64,000 nucleotides of DNA from Mycolicibacterium sp. TY81 (lineage in GTDB: Bacteria; Actinomycetota; Actinomycetes; Mycobacteriales; Mycobacteriaceae): assembly GCF_018326285.1 (NCBI RefSeq), contig NZ_AP023362.1, positions 1,860,001 through 1,924,000 on the forward strand. Direction: 5' to 3'. A program made the position numbers and the translations under genes. This document shows, piece by piece, positions 8,909 to 20,398 of this stretch (the first letter of the stretch is position 1; every line of letters starts with the position of its first letter). The notes under the pieces were generated by a model that worked only from the letters and a program-made list of their open reading frames with translations, searched no databases and was not told the origin of the DNA.

Positions 8909-9973
8909 TCAGTGATGTGACAGCAGCTGCGTGCTCACCTGGTCGCCGCCGGCGCGTTTGGCGACATACATGGCGTGGTCGGCCGACGCCAGGAGCTGGT
9001 CCATGACCGGCCGGCTGCCGGCCGGCGCGTAGGCGATCCCGAAGCTCGCGGTCATGTACCACGGCTTCGTGGCGATGCTCCGGCGTAGCCGCTCGGTGAA
9101 GCGCAGGGCAGTGGCCTGGTTGCCACGGATGGCGATGACGAACTCCTCGCCGCCGATCCGCGCCGCGACCGCGCCTTTGGGCAGGGCGTTCATGATGGCC
9201 CCGGCGACGTCCATCAGTACCCGGTCGCCGACGGCGTGCCCGAGCGTGTCGTTGATGCGTTTGAAGTCGTCGAGATCCAGGAGGATGACGCTGATCTCGG
9301 ATTCGGCGTGGGGGCCGGTGAGCAGCGGGCGGATGGCCTGTTCGAAACCGCGGCGATTGGGCAATTGCGTCAGTGGGTCCAGGTGGGCCACGGCGGAGTC
9401 GTCGCCCAGCAGCATCACCAGCACATGCACGGCGAGCGGGAGTAGCAGCGTGTTGGCGACGAGCCCGACGAACACCGCGGCAGCCAGCTGCGGATCGCCT
9501 TGCTCCGCCAGTCGGACCCCGCAGGTCGCGGCGGTCAGGATGGCGGTCACGGCCACCGACGCCAGGTATTTGGACGTGTGGAAGGACGCCACGTACGCGG
9601 CGAGCAGCGCGAACACAAAGCCGCCCAGCGCCGCCGCCTTGGGGTCGCGCTGCACCAGACACACGCCGGCGATACAGAACTGCAGCAGGACCACGATCAC
9701 GGTGGACTGGCGCCGGCGCGGCCAGCGCGTCAGCCACACGATCGAGCACCCGATGGCGACGACACCGGCGACGACCGGCACCGCGACGGAGAAGACGGTC
9801 GCCGGGCCGGACGGACTCCAGATCGTCGCGAGGCCGACCGCGCCGCCGCTGAGGACGATCAGTCCGACGATGATGCGGGTGTAGGGCTGCAGGCCACGGT
9901 TCTCGATGTACGCGGACAGCCATTCATAGTGGTCGGGCCGGTGCCACCATTGCCGAATTCGCTGCCAGGCCAA
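8909..9973 (-). CDS. Membrane-bound diguanylate cyclase (GGDEF domain)
   Basis: 354 residues. Six hydrophobic helices lie between about 30 and 195 and form a membrane sensor region of unknown ligand. The GGDEF domain spans about 200-350, with DPLTQLPNRRGFE, the metal-binding DLDDFK and the active-site GGEEF. The full catalytic signature suggests an active enzyme making cyclic di-GMP from two GTP. No clear RxxD inhibitory site is seen just before GGEEF. No EAL domain is attached. The gene is monocistronic and divergent from yajC. Confidence 0.9.
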   Translation of the reverse strand: MAWQRIRQWWHRPDHYEWLSAYIENRGLQPYTRIIVGLIVLSGGAVGLATIWSPSGPATVFSVAVPVVAGVVAIGCSIVWLTRWPRRRQSTVIVVLLQFCIAGVCLVQRDPKAAALGGFVFALLAAYVASFHTSKYLASVAVTAILTAATCGVRLAEQGDPQLAAAVFVGLVANTLLLPLAVHVLVMLLGDDSAVAHLDPLTQLPNRRGFEQAIRPLLTGPHAESEISVILLDLDDFKRINDTLGHAVGDRVLMDVAGAIMNALPKGAVAARIGGEEFVIAIRGNQATALRFTERLRRSIATKPWYMTASFGIAYAPAGSRPVMDQLLASADHAMYVAKRAGGDQVSTQLLSHH

Positions 9974-10246
9974 CGTCCCGAACCTCCCTCACACCCGGGA
10001 AAAGCTAGCGCATTGTTAACTGGATTGCACGGCGTAGAGGCTTATCCGCACGAAATTCCCATCTTACTTTCGCGAAAATAATTGCTAGTGCGATGTCCCG
10101 CTTGATGGGTCGTGGAATCGCACGCGGTGTGGTGGTCGGCGTTGACGCCCTTGATGGCACACTGGTCTCTACCGCGGCACGGCGTACGGCTGGTCCGGCC
10201 CGCTTGCCTGTTCACAGACTCAACAGAACGAAAGATTTTCGCTGTC

Positions 10247-10573
10247 ATGGATTTGGTCGTCTTCCTGCCGCTGCTCCTGGTCATGGGTGCCTTCATGTTC
10301 TTCGCGTCGCGGCGGCAGCGGAAGCAGATGCAGGCCACGATCGACCTGCACAACTCGCTGAAGGTGGGCGACCGCGTGCACACCACGTCCGGTCTGCAGG
10401 GCACCATCGCCCGGATCGACGACGACAACGTGGATCTGGAGATCGCTCCCGGCGTCGTCACCACCTGGATGAAGCTCGCCGTGCGCGACCGCATCGAGCC
10501 CGAGACCGAGGCCGCCGCTGAGGACGTGACCTCGGCTGCCGTCGAAGAGGGCGCGCCGAAGACCGAAGGCTGA
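10247..10573 (+). CDS. yajC: Preprotein translocase accessory subunit YajC
   Basis: 108 residues from the ATG at 10247, which gives the canonical short N-terminus [19 protein letters not shown], a single membrane helix. The open frame reaches back to 10112, but the extra residues do not resemble YajC. After the helix comes the conserved basic RRQRKQMQ, then a soluble beta-rich domain with [17 protein letters not shown]. YajC associates with SecDF at the SecYEG channel. It lies 65 bp upstream of secD, in the same order as Rv2588c-Rv2586c. Confidence 0.93.
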   Translation: MDLVVFLPLLLVMGAFMFFASRRQRKQMQATIDLHNSLKVGDRVHTTSGLQGTIARIDDDNVDLEIAPGVVTTWMKLAVRDRIEPETEAAAEDVTSAAVEEGAPKTEG

Positions 10574-10638
10574 CATTCCCGCTCCAACACGTACCCTTTG
10601 CGGGGCTGACGTACCGATCTCAAGGAGACCCTAGAACC

Positions 10639-12516
10639 GTGGCATCGTCTTCGGCGCCGGTGCACCCATACCGCTATTTGTCGTTGTTCCTGGCGCTGCT
10701 GATCGGCGCCTACCTTCTGGTGTTTCTCACCGGCGACAAGCAGGCCAAGCCCAAGCTGGGCATCGACCTGCAGGGCGGTACCCGGGTCACCCTGACTGCA
10801 CGTACCCCTGACGGCTCGACGCCGACCCGCGAGGCGCTGATCCAGGCCCAGGAGATCATCGGCGCCCGTGTGAACGGCCTCGGTGTCTCGGGTTCCGAGG
10901 TTGTGATCGACGGTTCGAACCTGATCATCACGGTGCCCGGCCAGGACGGCAGCGAGGCCCGCAACCTGGGCCAGACCGCGCGGCTGTACATCCGGCCCGT
11001 CGTGCACGTCATCCCGGCGCAGGGCGCGCAGCCCGCGAAGCCCGCCGCGCCGGCTGCTCCGGCTCCCGGTGGCATCCCTGGTGGGCCCGGTGGTCTGCCC
11101 GGCATGCCCGGTATGCCGCCGCTGATCGCGCCCGCCGAGCCGGAGGCCCCGGTCGTCCCGCCGACGCCGGGCATGCCCGCGCACCCGGCCTCGACCGAGC
11201 CCGCCCCTGCCCCGGCCCCGCAGCCGCGGCCCTTCCCGGAGGAGCCGACCCCGGCGCCGTCGGACACCTCGGCCACGCCTGCCCCGCCGGCACCTGCCGC
11301 TCCGGGTGCACCTGAACCGGGTGCCCCCGCCGCTCCGGCCCCGGGCGCACCGGGCGTCCCCGCACCGGGTGCCCCCGCGCCCGCGCCGGGAGCGCACGGC
11401 CCCAAGGCCGAACTGGCCCAGCGCATCGCCGACGAGAAGGCCCTGCGTCAGAGCACGCAGCCGCAGATCCAGCTGCTGGCTCTGCAGTTCCAGGCCACCC
11501 GCTGCGACCAGCAGGACGTGCTGGCCGGCAACGACGACCCGAACCTGCCGCTGGTGACCTGCTCCAAGGACCACAAAGAGGTCTACCTGCTGGACAAGTC
11601 GATCATCAGCGGTGACGAGATCAAGGACGCGTCGTCCGGTCTGAACCAGCAGCAGGGCGAGTACGTCGTCGACGTCACGTTCAAGGAGAAGGCCGCCGAG
11701 GTGTGGGCCGACTTCACTGCCAAGAACATCGGCACCCAGACCGCGTTCGTGCTCGACTCCCAGGTCGTCAGCGCGCCGGCCATCCAGGAGGCGATCCCGG
11801 GCGGCCGCACGCAGATCACCGGCCACTTCAACGCCTCGACGGCGAAAGACCTGGCCAACGTGCTGAAGTACGGCTCGCTGCCGCTGTCGTTCGAGTCGTC
11901 GGAGGCGGAGACGGTGTCGGCCACGCTGGGCCTGACGTCGCTGCGCGCCGGCTTGTGGGCCGGTCTGATCGGTCTCGGTCTGGTGCTGCTCTACTCGCTG
12001 GCCTACTACCGGGTCCTCGGCCTGCTCACCGCGCTGTCGCTGGTCGCGTCGGGCGCCATGGTGTTCGCGATCCTGGTGCTCCTGGGCCGGTACATCAACT
12101 ACACGCTGGACCTGGCGGGTATCGCGGGTCTGATCATCGGTATCGGTACGACCGCCGACTCGTTCGTGGTGTTCTTCGAACGCATCAAGGACGAGATCCG
12201 AGAGGGACGCAGTTTCCGCTCGGCCGTGCCACGTGGTTGGGCACGCGCCCGCAAGACCATCGTCTCGGGTAACGCGGTCACCTTCCTGGCTGCCCTGGTG
12301 CTGTACATCCTGGCTGTCGGACAGGTGAAGGGCTTCGCGTTCACCCTGGGCCTGACCACGATCCTCGACATCGTGGTGGTGTTCCTGGTGACGTGGCCGC
12401 TGGTCTTCCTGGCGTCGAAGTCGGCGCGGATGGCCAAGCCTGCGTACAACGGTCTCGGCGCCGTGCAGCAGATTGCGCGCGAGCGGCGAGCGGCCAGCCT
12501 GACGGGACAGGGGTAA
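10639..12516 (+). CDS. secD: Protein translocase subunit SecD
   Basis: 625 residues from a GTG behind AAGGAG. There is one N-terminal helix at about 13-33, then a periplasmic P1 domain beginning [15 protein letters not shown], and five C-terminal helices from about 430 with the RND-type motif [26 protein letters not shown] split across helices. SecD with SecF uses the proton gradient to pull exported proteins through SecYEG. A Pro/Ala/Gly-rich insert of about 90 residues (roughly 130-250) interrupts the periplasmic domain; mycobacterial SecD proteins carry such inserts, and this one makes the protein somewhat longer than the M. tuberculosis form. Confidence 0.95.
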   Translation: MASSSAPVHPYRYLSLFLALLIGAYLLVFLTGDKQAKPKLGIDLQGGTRVTLTARTPDGSTPTREALIQAQEIIGARVNGLGVSGSEVVIDGSNLIITVPGQDGSEARNLGQTARLYIRPVVHVIPAQGAQPAKPAAPAAPAPGGIPGGPGGLPGMPGMPPLIAPAEPEAPVVPPTPGMPAHPASTEPAPAPAPQPRPFPEEPTPAPSDTSATPAPPAPAAPGAPEPGAPAAPAPGAPGVPAPGAPAPAPGAHGPKAELAQRIADEKALRQSTQPQIQLLALQFQATRCDQQDVLAGNDDPNLPLVTCSKDHKEVYLLDKSIISGDEIKDASSGLNQQQGEYVVDVTFKEKAAEVWADFTAKNIGTQTAFVLDSQVVSAPAIQEAIPGGRTQITGHFNASTAKDLANVLKYGSLPLSFESSEAETVSATLGLTSLRAGLWAGLIGLGLVLLYSLAYYRVLGLLTALSLVASGAMVFAILVLLGRYINYTLDLAGIAGLIIGIGTTADSFVVFFERIKDEIREGRSFRSAVPRGWARARKTIVSGNAVTFLAALVLYILAVGQVKGFAFTLGLTTILDIVVVFLVTWPLVFLASKSARMAKPAYNGLGAVQQIARERRAASLTGQG

Positions 12517-12523
12517 CACCGAC

Positions 12524-13774
12524 ATGTCGAAGCACTCAACTGACGACACCGACCTGGAGCTGACCGAATCGGCTGCGGCCGAAGAGGATTCGGCCACCGA
12601 GATCGAGGAAACCACCGCCACCGAGCCGGGCGGCAGCCTGCCGCAGCACGGATTCTTCGTCCGCCTCTACACCGGTACCGGTGCATTCGAGGTCATCGGC
12701 AAGCGTCGTATGTGGTACGCGATCAGCGGCGTGATCATGCTGGTCATGATCGCCAGCATCCTGATCCGCGGTTTCAACTTCGGTATCGATTTCGAGGGCG
12801 GAACCAAGATCGCGATGCCGGTGGCGGGTGTGTCCACCACTGCCACTCCGCAGGCTGTCGAGGACGTCTTCAACAAGACGCTCGGCCATGCCCCCGAGTC
12901 GGTGGTGCGCGTCGGCAACGGCGACTCGGCCACCCTGCAAATCCGCACGGAGACCCTGTCGACGGCGGACACCGAGAAGGTGCGCAACGCCCTCTTCGAC
13001 GCATTCCAGCCGAAGGGCGAGGACGGCAAGGCGTCCAAGGCCGTCATCAGCGATTCGGCGGTGTCGTCGACCTGGGGTGATCAGATCACCAAGAAGGCGC
13101 TGATCGCGCTGGTGGTGTTCATCGTCATCGTCTCGATCTACATCACCATCCGCTACGAGCGCTACATGGCGCTGGCAGCGCTGGCCTCGCTGGCCTTCGA
13201 CCTGCTCAGCACGGCGGGTGTGTACTCGCTCGTCGGGTTCGAGGTCACGCCGGCCACCGTGATCGGTCTGTTGACCATCCTCGGCTTCTCGCTCTACGAC
13301 ACCGTGATCGTGTTCGACAAGGTCGAGGAGAACACCCACGGCTTCGAGCACACCACCCGCCGGACGTTCGCCGAGCAGGCCAACCTGGCGGTCAACCAGA
13401 CCTTCATGCGGTCCATCAACACCAGCCTCATCTCGGCGCTGCCGATCATCTCGCTGATGGTGGTCGCGGTGTGGCTGCTGGGCGTGGGCACGCTCAAGGA
13501 CCTGGCGCTGGTCCAGCTGGTCGGTGTCATCGTCGGTACCTACTCGTCGATCTTCTTCGCCACCCCGCTGCTGGTGTCGATGCGCGAGCGCACCGACCTG
13601 GTGAAGAACCACACCCGCCGGGTGCTCAACCGCCGCAAGTCGTCGATCGAGCGCGGCGTCACCGGTGGCGACGAGGTCACCGTCGGTGCGGTGAACGCAC
13701 CGGAAAAGCCGGCGCCGGGGGCCAAGCCGTTGCGGCCCACCGGTAAGCCGTCGGGTAAGCGCACCCGGGGCTAG
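12524..13774 (+). CDS. secF: Protein translocase subunit SecF
   Basis: 416 residues, 7 bp after secD. An acidic cytoplasmic N-terminus (1-55) is followed by helix 1 at about 65-85, a periplasmic domain starting FNFGIDFEGGTKI, and five C-terminal helices including TILGFSLYDTVIVFDKVEEN. It ends in a basic tail. SecF partners SecD in proton-driven export. The operon continues with a lipoprotein gene 6 bp downstream. Confidence 0.95.
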   Translation: MSKHSTDDTDLELTESAAAEEDSATEIEETTATEPGGSLPQHGFFVRLYTGTGAFEVIGKRRMWYAISGVIMLVMIASILIRGFNFGIDFEGGTKIAMPVAGVSTTATPQAVEDVFNKTLGHAPESVVRVGNGDSATLQIRTETLSTADTEKVRNALFDAFQPKGEDGKASKAVISDSAVSSTWGDQITKKALIALVVFIVIVSIYITIRYERYMALAALASLAFDLLSTAGVYSLVGFEVTPATVIGLLTILGFSLYDTVIVFDKVEENTHGFEHTTRRTFAEQANLAVNQTFMRSINTSLISALPIISLMVVAVWLLGVGTLKDLALVQLVGVIVGTYSSIFFATPLLVSMRERTDLVKNHTRRVLNRRKSSIERGVTGGDEVTVGAVNAPEKPAPGAKPLRPTGKPSGKRTRG

Positions 13775-13780
13775 CCCTCG

Positions 13781-15427
13781 ATGCCCGCCCGGTTCCGCCG
13801 AACCGCCTTGGCCGGTGCGGTGATGTTGGTGGCCGGTTTCGGCCTGTCCGGTTGTGACAGTTCGGCTGACGCCGTCGACTACATCGTCGACGGCGCGCTG
13901 CCCACCTACAACACCGCGTCGGTCGTCGGCGCGGCTTCCGGTGCGCCGCAAGCATTTTCGCGGGTACAGACGGGGTTCAACTATCGCGGGCCCGACGGGC
14001 AGGTGGTCGCCGATCGTGACTTCGGCACCGTTTCGGTGATGGGCCGGGCGCCACTGACGCTCGACTACAAGATCAACGACAGCGCCGTCTACTCCGACGG
14101 CAAGCCGGTCACGTGTGACGACATGGTGCTGGCCTGGGCGGCGCAGTCGGGGCAGTTCCCGGCGTTCGACGCGGCCAGCCGCGCCGGCTACAGCGACATC
14201 GCGGTCGTCGACTGCACCCCGGGGCAGAAGCGCGCCAGGGTGACGTTCGTCCGCGACCGCGACATCACCGACTACGGCCAGCTGTTCGCGGCGACGTCGA
14301 TGCTGCCGGCGCACGTCCTGGACGACGCGCTCGGTCTCGGCGACGGCGGCGTGACGAAGGCGCTGCAGAGCGGTGACGCGCCGACCATCGACAAGATCGC
14401 CGACGCCTGGAACACCACCTGGGATCTGAAGCCCGACACGGACCTCAAGAAGTTCCCCTCGGCCGGCCCCTACAAGCTCGCGTCGGTGGCCAAGGACGGC
14501 TCGATCACGTTGGCGGCCAACGACAAATGGTGGGGCGCCAAGCCGGTGATCGGCAAGATCACGGTGGCGCCGCGGGGCGCCGACATCGCGAGCCGGATCA
14601 AGTCCGGCAAGGCCGAGGTCGTCGACATCGCCGCCGGCGTGGTCGGCAAGGACGATGTGCCGTCGAGCTACGTGCGCAGGGACAGCGCGTCCGATGACAT
14701 TCAGCAGCTGATCTTCGCGGCCCAGGGTGTGCTGGCCGATCCGGCCGCGCGCCGCGCCGTCGCGCTGTGTACGCCGCGGGACGCGATCGCCGCCGCGGTC
14801 GGCGTCTACGTCAGCAATGCCCGGCTGAATACGGCGTCGGATGATTCCCTCGCGGTGGCCGAAAACGTCGACGCCAGTGGGCAGTTCGCCGCCGCCGACG
14901 TGGATGGGGCGCGCGCCGCGGCGGGCGGCCAGCCCCTGACGGTGCGGCTGGGGTATCGCGGGCCGGATGCCCGGCTGGCCTCGGTGGTCGCCGCGATCAC
15001 CAAGTCGTGCGCCGCCGCAGGCATCACCGTGCAGGAGATCGCGTCGCCGACGGTCGGTGCACAAAGCTTGCGCGCCAACGACATCGACGTGCTCCTGTCC
15101 GGTGGCGGGGGAGCCGCGGGCAGTGGCTCCAGCGGTTCGTCGGTGGTGGATTCGTACGCCCTGCACAGCGGCAACGGCAACGACCTGTCGGGCTACGCCA
15201 ACGAACGCGTCGACGGCGTCATCGCCGCCCTGGCCGTGACCACCGACCCCAAGGAACAGGCGCGCCTGCTCGGTGAGGGAGCCGGGGTGCTGTGGGGCGA
15301 CCTGCCGACGCTGCCGCTGTACCGCCAGCAGCGGACGCTGCTGGTGACGAAAGACCTGACGCTCGTGCGCGCCAACCCCACGCGGTGGGGCGCCGGCTGG
15401 AACATGGACCGCTGGGGGAGCAAGTGA
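13781..15427 (+). CDS. Extracellular solute-binding lipoprotein, SBP family 5
   Basis: 548 residues. The signal peptide ends in the lipobox LSGC, so the mature protein should be anchored by a lipidated Cys at about residue 25. The two-lobed family 5 (oligopeptide/nickel-type) fold is suggested by the [18 protein letters not shown] motif near 100 and FPSAGPYKL near 225. It corresponds to Rv2585c, a lipoprotein in the same secF-apt position. No permease or ATPase genes are adjacent, so the ligand and transporter partner are unknown. Its stop overlaps the apt start. Confidence 0.85.
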   Translation: MPARFRRTALAGAVMLVAGFGLSGCDSSADAVDYIVDGALPTYNTASVVGAASGAPQAFSRVQTGFNYRGPDGQVVADRDFGTVSVMGRAPLTLDYKINDSAVYSDGKPVTCDDMVLAWAAQSGQFPAFDAASRAGYSDIAVVDCTPGQKRARVTFVRDRDITDYGQLFAATSMLPAHVLDDALGLGDGGVTKALQSGDAPTIDKIADAWNTTWDLKPDTDLKKFPSAGPYKLASVAKDGSITLAANDKWWGAKPVIGKITVAPRGADIASRIKSGKAEVVDIAAGVVGKDDVPSSYVRRDSASDDIQQLIFAAQGVLADPAARRAVALCTPRDAIAAAVGVYVSNARLNTASDDSLAVAENVDASGQFAAADVDGARAAAGGQPLTVRLGYRGPDARLASVVAAITKSCAAAGITVQEIASPTVGAQSLRANDIDVLLSGGGGAAGSGSSGSSVVDSYALHSGNGNDLSGYANERVDGVIAALAVTTDPKEQARLLGEGAGVLWGDLPTLPLYRQQRTLLVTKDLTLVRANPTRWGAGWNMDRWGSK

Positions 15428-15948
15428 CCGATCTCAACGCCCTCTTCACCGAATTGGTCCGTGAGGTGCCGGACTTCCCGGAGCCGGGCATCCAGTTCAA
15501 GGACCTGACGCCGTTGCTCGCCGACGGCCGCGGGCTTGCCGCGGTGACGGCCGTACTGGCCGAGGCCGCCGACGGTGTGGACCTGGTTGCCGGTATCGAC
15601 GCACGCGGGTTCCTGCTGGGTGCCGCGGTCGCGACCCGGTTGGGTACCGGAGTTCTCGCGGTCCGCAAGGGCGGGAAGTTGCCGCCGCCGGTGCACAGCC
15701 AGTCCTACGCGCTGGAGTACGGCACCGCCACGCTGGAGATTCCCGCCGATGGGATCGATCTGACCGGCCGGCGCGTTGTCGTGATAGACGACGTGCTCGC
15801 CACCGGTGGAACGGTTGCTGCGACGGTCCGGCTGCTGCAGGCGGCAGGTGCGACGGTGACCGCGGCCGCGGTGGTGCTTGAACTGAACGGCCTCGGTGGA
15901 CGCGCTGTGCTGGAACCGTTGCCGGTCACCAGCCTGTACGTCGTCTGA
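15424..15948 (+). CDS. apt: Adenine phosphoribosyltransferase
   Basis: 174 residues starting at the GTG at 15424 that overlaps the upstream stop (GTGA). It has the usual length and N-terminus ([20 protein letters not shown]). The PRPP-binding motif [13 protein letters not shown] lies near residue 120. The enzyme salvages adenine to AMP using PRPP. It sits between the lipoprotein gene and relA, as in M. tuberculosis. Confidence 0.95.
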   Translation: MTDLNALFTELVREVPDFPEPGIQFKDLTPLLADGRGLAAVTAVLAEAADGVDLVAGIDARGFLLGAAVATRLGTGVLAVRKGGKLPPPVHSQSYALEYGTATLEIPADGIDLTGRRVVVIDDVLATGGTVAATVRLLQAAGATVTAAAVVLELNGLGGRAVLEPLPVTSLYVV

Positions 15949-15989
15949 GGAGCTATTCTCGACAAACCAGGTGTAGGAGGTGTGCGGCG

Positions 15990-18332
15990 TTGGCTGACGA
16001 CAAGGTGACGCAGGTCCAGTCGGCGCCGCCCGAGCCGCCGCAGGCGGCGTCACTGGAAGCGGCCAAGGGCACCGTCAGCGCGTCCCGCCGTGTCCGTGCC
16101 CGGCTCGCCCGCCGCATGACCGCCCAGCGCAGCCTGGTCAATCCCGTCCTCGAGCCGCTCGTCGCGGTGCACCGCGAGTACTACCCCAAGGCCGACCTGG
16201 CGATCCTGCAGCGTGCCTACGAGATTGCCGAGGAGCGGCACGCGCCGCAGTTGCGCAAGTCCGGTGATCCGTACATCACCCATCCGCTGGCTGTCGCCAA
16301 CATCCTCGCCGAGCTCGGCATGGACACCACGACGCTCGTCGCCGCGCTGCTGCACGACACCGTCGAGGACACGGGCTACACGCTCGAGGCGCTCACTGCC
16401 GAGTTCGGCACCGAGGTCGGTCATCTGGTCGACGGCGTCACCAAGCTGGACAAAGTGGTGCTGGGCTCGGCGGCCGAGGCCGAGACCATCCGCAAGATGA
16501 TCATCGCCATGGCGCGCGATCCGCGCGTGCTGGTGATCAAAGTCGCCGACCGGCTGCACAATATGCGCACCATGCGGTTCCTGCCGCCGGAGAAGCAGGC
16601 CCGGAAGGCGCGCGAGACGCTCGAAGTGATTGCGCCTCTTGCCCATCGGCTCGGTATGGCGACCGTCAAGTGGGAGCTCGAGGACCTGTCCTTCGCGATC
16701 CTGCACCCCAAACGGTACGAGGAGATCGTGCGGCTGGTCGCCGACCGGGCGCCGTCGCGTGACACTTACCTGGCCAAGGTGCGTGCCGAGATCGCCAATT
16801 CGCTGCAGGCCATGAAGATCAACGCGACCGTTGAAGGGCGGCCCAAGCACTACTGGTCCATCTACCAGAAGATGATCGTCAAGGGCCGCGACTTCGACGA
16901 CATCCACGACCTGGTCGGTGTCCGCATTCTCTGCGACGAGATCCGCGACTGTTACGCCGCGGTCGGCGTCGTGCACTCGCTGTGGCAGCCGATGGCCGGG
17001 CGGTTCAAGGACTACATCGCGCAGCCGCGTTTCGGTGTCTACCAGTCGTTGCACACGACGGTCGTCGGCCCGGAGGGCAAGCCGCTGGAAGTGCAGATCC
17101 GCACCATCGACATGCACCGCACCGCCGAGTACGGCATCGCCGCGCACTGGCGGTACAAGGAAGCCAAGGGCCGCAACGGGTTACCCGCGGGCGGACATGC
17201 CACCGAGATCGACGACATGGCGTGGATGCGCCAGCTGCTCGACTGGCAGCGTGAGGCGGCCGACCCGGGCGAGTTCCTCGAGTCGCTGCGTTACGACCTT
17301 GCCGTGCAGGAGATCTTCGTGTTCACGCCCAAGGGTGACGTGATCACGCTGCCGGCCGGTTCCACACCCGTCGACTTCGCGTATGCCGTGCACACCGAGG
17401 TCGGACACCGCTGTATCGGCGCCCGCGTCAACGGCCGCCTGGTGGCGCTGGAGCGCAAGCTCGAAAACGGTGAAGTGGTCGAGGTTTTCACCTCCAAGGC
17501 GCAGAACGCCGGTCCGTCGCGCGACTGGCAGACGTTCGTGGTGTCGCCGCGCGCCAAGGCCAAGATCCGGCAGTGGTTCGCCAAAGAGCGGCGTGAAGAG
17601 GCGCTGGAGACCGGCAAGGACGCCATCGCCCGCGAGGTGCGCCGCGGCGGAATGCCGTTGCAGCGGTTGATGAACGCCGAACTGATGGCCGCGCTCGCGC
17701 GCGAACTGCGCTACGCGGACGTCTCGGCGCTGTACACCGCCGTCGGTGAGGGACATGTCTCGGCCCGGCACGTCGTGCAGCGGTTGGTGGCCACGCTCGG
17801 TGGTGACGACGACGCTGCCGACGAGATCGCCGAACGGTCGACGCCGGCCACCATGCCGGTGCGGCGCCGTACGAATGACGATGTGGGCGTGGCGGTTCCA
17901 GGTGCGCCCGGGGTGCTGTGCAAGCTCGCCAAGTGTTGCACGCCGGTGCCCGGCGACAACATCATGGGGTTCGTGACCCGCGGCGGTGGCGTCAGCGTGC
18001 ACCGGACCGACTGCACTAACGCCGCGTCGCTGCAGCAGCAGGCCGAGCGCATCATCGACGTGAAGTGGGCGCCGTCGCCGTCGTCGGTGTTCCTGGTGGC
18101 CATTCAGGTCGAGGCGCTGGACCGGCACCGTCTGCTGTCCGACGTCACCCGCGTGCTGGCGGACGAGAAGGTCAACATCCTGTCGGCATCGGTCACCACG
18201 TCCAACGATCGAGTTGCGATCAGCCGCTTCACTTTTGAAATGGGCGACCCGAAGCACCTCGGACACGTGCTGAACGTGGTGCGCAACGTCGAAGGCGTGT
18301 ACGACGTCTACCGCGTGACTTCGGCCGCCTAG
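15990..18332 (+). CDS. relA: Bifunctional (p)ppGpp synthetase/hydrolase
   Basis: 780 residues from a TTG placed 9 nt after an AGGAGG RBS. Domains in order: an HD hydrolase at about 75-200 with [10 protein letters not shown], a synthetase at about 265-390 with [13 protein letters not shown], a TGS domain near 435-500, a conserved CC-containing helical region near 640-690 ([11 protein letters not shown]), and a C-terminal ACT domain at about 705-780. This is the single long RSH enzyme of mycobacteria, which makes and degrades (p)ppGpp in the stringent response. Both catalytic halves look intact. Confidence 0.97.
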   Translation: MADDKVTQVQSAPPEPPQAASLEAAKGTVSASRRVRARLARRMTAQRSLVNPVLEPLVAVHREYYPKADLAILQRAYEIAEERHAPQLRKSGDPYITHPLAVANILAELGMDTTTLVAALLHDTVEDTGYTLEALTAEFGTEVGHLVDGVTKLDKVVLGSAAEAETIRKMIIAMARDPRVLVIKVADRLHNMRTMRFLPPEKQARKARETLEVIAPLAHRLGMATVKWELEDLSFAILHPKRYEEIVRLVADRAPSRDTYLAKVRAEIANSLQAMKINATVEGRPKHYWSIYQKMIVKGRDFDDIHDLVGVRILCDEIRDCYAAVGVVHSLWQPMAGRFKDYIAQPRFGVYQSLHTTVVGPEGKPLEVQIRTIDMHRTAEYGIAAHWRYKEAKGRNGLPAGGHATEIDDMAWMRQLLDWQREAADPGEFLESLRYDLAVQEIFVFTPKGDVITLPAGSTPVDFAYAVHTEVGHRCIGARVNGRLVALERKLENGEVVEVFTSKAQNAGPSRDWQTFVVSPRAKAKIRQWFAKERREEALETGKDAIAREVRRGGMPLQRLMNAELMAALARELRYADVSALYTAVGEGHVSARHVVQRLVATLGGDDDAADEIAERSTPATMPVRRRTNDDVGVAVPGAPGVLCKLAKCCTPVPGDNIMGFVTRGGGVSVHRTDCTNAASLQQQAERIIDVKWAPSPSSVFLVAIQVEALDRHRLLSDVTRVLADEKVNILSASVTTSNDRVAISRFTFEMGDPKHLGHVLNVVRNVEGVYDVYRVTSAA

Positions 18333-18429
18333 CGCGCTTTTCCGCTGTCGCTCGTGACTTGAGCAAACTCGTACCCAGCGCTGCGCAAGATTGGTGCAGG
18401 ACTGGGGTTGGTGGTGCGGGTAATCTCAG

Positions 18430-19209
18430 ATGCGGGACTGTCCAGATGTGGGGGTGGACGCGTTGAGCGGTGAGTTGAAGATCGACCTGGAGACCTTGTC
18501 GTGGTCGGCGGCTTCGGTGCCGCCCCTGGGTTGGGTGCATCTTCCTGCACACGGTGATCCGGTCAGCTTGATGCTCTCGTCGTATATCCCAGGATTGGTC
18601 GACGGCGCCAACGAGAAGGTCGCCGCTGCGCAGGCGGAAGATCAGGCCTTTGCGGGCAAGGTCTCGTCGGCCAAGAGCGCTTATCAGAACGCTGACGATG
18701 CCGGCGGGCAGACGATCCAGAAGGCCGCCGGCGACAGCCTCAATCCCGCATCCGCCGCGGGCAAAGTTGGCGGCGGTGCCGACGGTGGAATGGGCCAGTT
18801 TGGCCAGATGATGGGCATGGCGATGCAGGCCTTCCAGGCGCCCGCGCAGGCCATGCAGGCACTCGGCTCGGTTCCGCAGACCGCGATGCAGGCGGCACAG
18901 CAGATCGGACAGCAGGTCCAGCAGCTCGCCGGACAGGCCGGTAAAGACGGGGCCAAGCCGGCAGACGCAGGTACCGGGGGAGTCGGTGGTGCTGCCGGTC
19001 AACAGCTCAAGCCGGAGGAGCGCAAGCCGGGCGACGAGAAGGCCCGCGAGGAGAAGCGGGACGAGAAGCCTGAGGAAAACAAGGACCGCGAGGCCGACAA
19101 GAAGCACGCCGCTGCCGGGCCCAGCAGCGGCCCGGCCGCGCCGGTGCCGCCTTCCAAGCCTGCGCCGCGGTCGGGGCGCCACGCCGCAAACCCTGCGGTC
19201 GATGTGTAA
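18430..19209 (+). CDS. Type VII secretion substrate-like protein (EspC/Esp-like N-terminus)
   Basis: 259 residues from the ATG; GTG codons at 18448 and 18454 and a TTG at 18463 are alternative starts. The first 100 residues look like a small helical ESX substrate, with an alanine-rich helix followed by YQNADDAGGQTI. That segment contains the general ESX signal YxxxD/E at about residues 90-94. The middle is Gln/Met/Ala-rich, and the last 80 residues are a highly charged Lys/Glu/Asp/Pro tail. The substrate role is inferred from the motif and composition. No EccC-type ATPase is in the window, so secretion would rely on an ESX system elsewhere. Confidence 0.6.
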   Translation: MRDCPDVGVDALSGELKIDLETLSWSAASVPPLGWVHLPAHGDPVSLMLSSYIPGLVDGANEKVAAAQAEDQAFAGKVSSAKSAYQNADDAGGQTIQKAAGDSLNPASAAGKVGGGADGGMGQFGQMMGMAMQAFQAPAQAMQALGSVPQTAMQAAQQIGQQVQQLAGQAGKDGAKPADAGTGGVGGAAGQQLKPEERKPGDEKAREEKRDEKPEENKDREADKKHAAAGPSSGPAAPVPPSKPAPRSGRHAANPAVDV

Positions 19210-19257
19210 TTTTCGGTCTTGACTGTTTTGCGTTGAGTTTCTGAGGGAGGGCGATCT

Positions 19258-20385
19258 GTGACGCAACCGCCGACGTGGGGTGCGCCCCCGCCGCAGCAGC
19301 CGGGTGGCTGGCCGGGCCAGCCAGGACCGGGTGGGCAGTGGGGCCCGCAGCAGCCGTGGCCGGCTCCGGTTCCGCCGAAGAAGGGCGGCGCCGCCAAGTG
19401 GGCCATCGGGGCGGTATCGTTGGTGGCGGTCATCGCGGTGACGGCCGTAGTCGCAGTGTCGTGCACGAAGAACAGCGGTGACGGCAAGGGCGGCGGCACC
19501 AAGACCTCAGCTGCGCCGTCCGATGTCGCGAGTGCCAATGACACCGGTCCGGTCGGGATCATCACCGAGGACCCCTCGTGTGCGCCGTGGACACCGATTC
19601 AGGCAACGTTCGCCGCGGCTGGACGCAACGGTTGGGCACAGAGAGATCAGTCCTTGCCCGCGTCTGCCTGGACACCGGAGGTGCGCGCGCAGTATGAAGC
19701 GGTTGCAAAAGTCATGCGCACGGTTGCGGATCAAGCAGTACCGTTGGCAAAAATGACTACACACCGCGTTATGCGGGAGTTATACGGTCAGTTCATCGTG
19801 TATGCGCGCGCTTACGCGGATAGCATTTCCAAACTGGACGCATATCGTCCGGTAGATGACAATCTGGCACAGGCGACCTCTACTGCTGGAAACGTTATCG
19901 GGCATATTTGTAGCGCTGTGTTTTCAGGGGCTGCCGCCGCACGAGCCTCGTTGATTCCTGCGCTGGCTCCGCCCAAGTCGATTGCGCCGGTCGGAGTCCC
20001 GTCTAATCCGCAAAGAATGTTTGAATCCCCTGACCCGGTATGTCGGGACCTCGGCCCTACTCTCGACCAATTATTGCAGAACCCGGATTTTAAGAAATGG
20101 TTGAATACCGATCCGAAAATACCGGCGGGCAATTGGTCGCCGGAGCAGGAATCTCTCACCACTATGGTCGTGGCGGTCATGAGTTCGACCGCCAGTGCAC
20201 TCGAGGAGCTGGCGCAGCGGAGTCCTAACGCGATTGTCCAGGATTTGATCCTGTTGGGGGTCCAGTATAGGCGTACATATATTGAGGCTTTGCCGACTTA
20301 CCAACCGAACGATTCGAGTATCTACCTCGCGGGTCAAATGTCGCCTGGAATTGTTCTGGCTGCTTGCGATGCCATTACCGGTTAG
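19258..20385 (+). CDS. Single-pass membrane protein with Pro/Gly/Trp-rich N-terminus, unknown function
   Basis: 375 residues from a GTG after GGGAGGG. The cytoplasmic N-terminus (1-47) is a Pro-Gly-Gln-Trp-rich low-complexity segment often seen in mycobacterial membrane proteins. One helix lies at about 48-70 and ends VVAVSCTK. The rest is an extracytoplasmic alpha-rich domain of about 290 residues with several Cys. I do not recognise the domain. Its place between two ESX-like genes suggests a role with them. From about 19690 to the end the codons look clearly richer in A and T than flanking genes. Confidence 0.55.
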   Translation: MTQPPTWGAPPPQQPGGWPGQPGPGGQWGPQQPWPAPVPPKKGGAAKWAIGAVSLVAVIAVTAVVAVSCTKNSGDGKGGGTKTSAAPSDVASANDTGPVGIITEDPSCAPWTPIQATFAAAGRNGWAQRDQSLPASAWTPEVRAQYEAVAKVMRTVADQAVPLAKMTTHRVMRELYGQFIVYARAYADSISKLDAYRPVDDNLAQATSTAGNVIGHICSAVFSGAAAARASLIPALAPPKSIAPVGVPSNPQRMFESPDPVCRDLGPTLDQLLQNPDFKKWLNTDPKIPAGNWSPEQESLTTMVVAVMSSTASALEELAQRSPNAIVQDLILLGVQYRRTYIEALPTYQPNDSSIYLAGQMSPGIVLAACDAITG

Positions 20386-20398
20386 GAGTGAAAATCAC

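Noticed and set aside
10088..10123. GTGCGAT and ATCGCAC inverted repeat upstream of yajC
   Set aside because: The arms are 22 bp apart and lie more than 120 bp from the start, so a chance match is likely.
10042..12621. 859-codon minus-strand frame opposite yajC-secD
   Set aside because: Antisense shadow of secD; composition is typical of complementary GC-rich coding DNA.
12536..15166. Very long minus-strand open frame (876 codons) opposite secF and the lipoprotein gene
   Set aside because: It is antisense to two well-supported genes, is His/Arg/Gly-rich low-quality protein and has no motifs; GC-rich codon bias leaves such shadows open.
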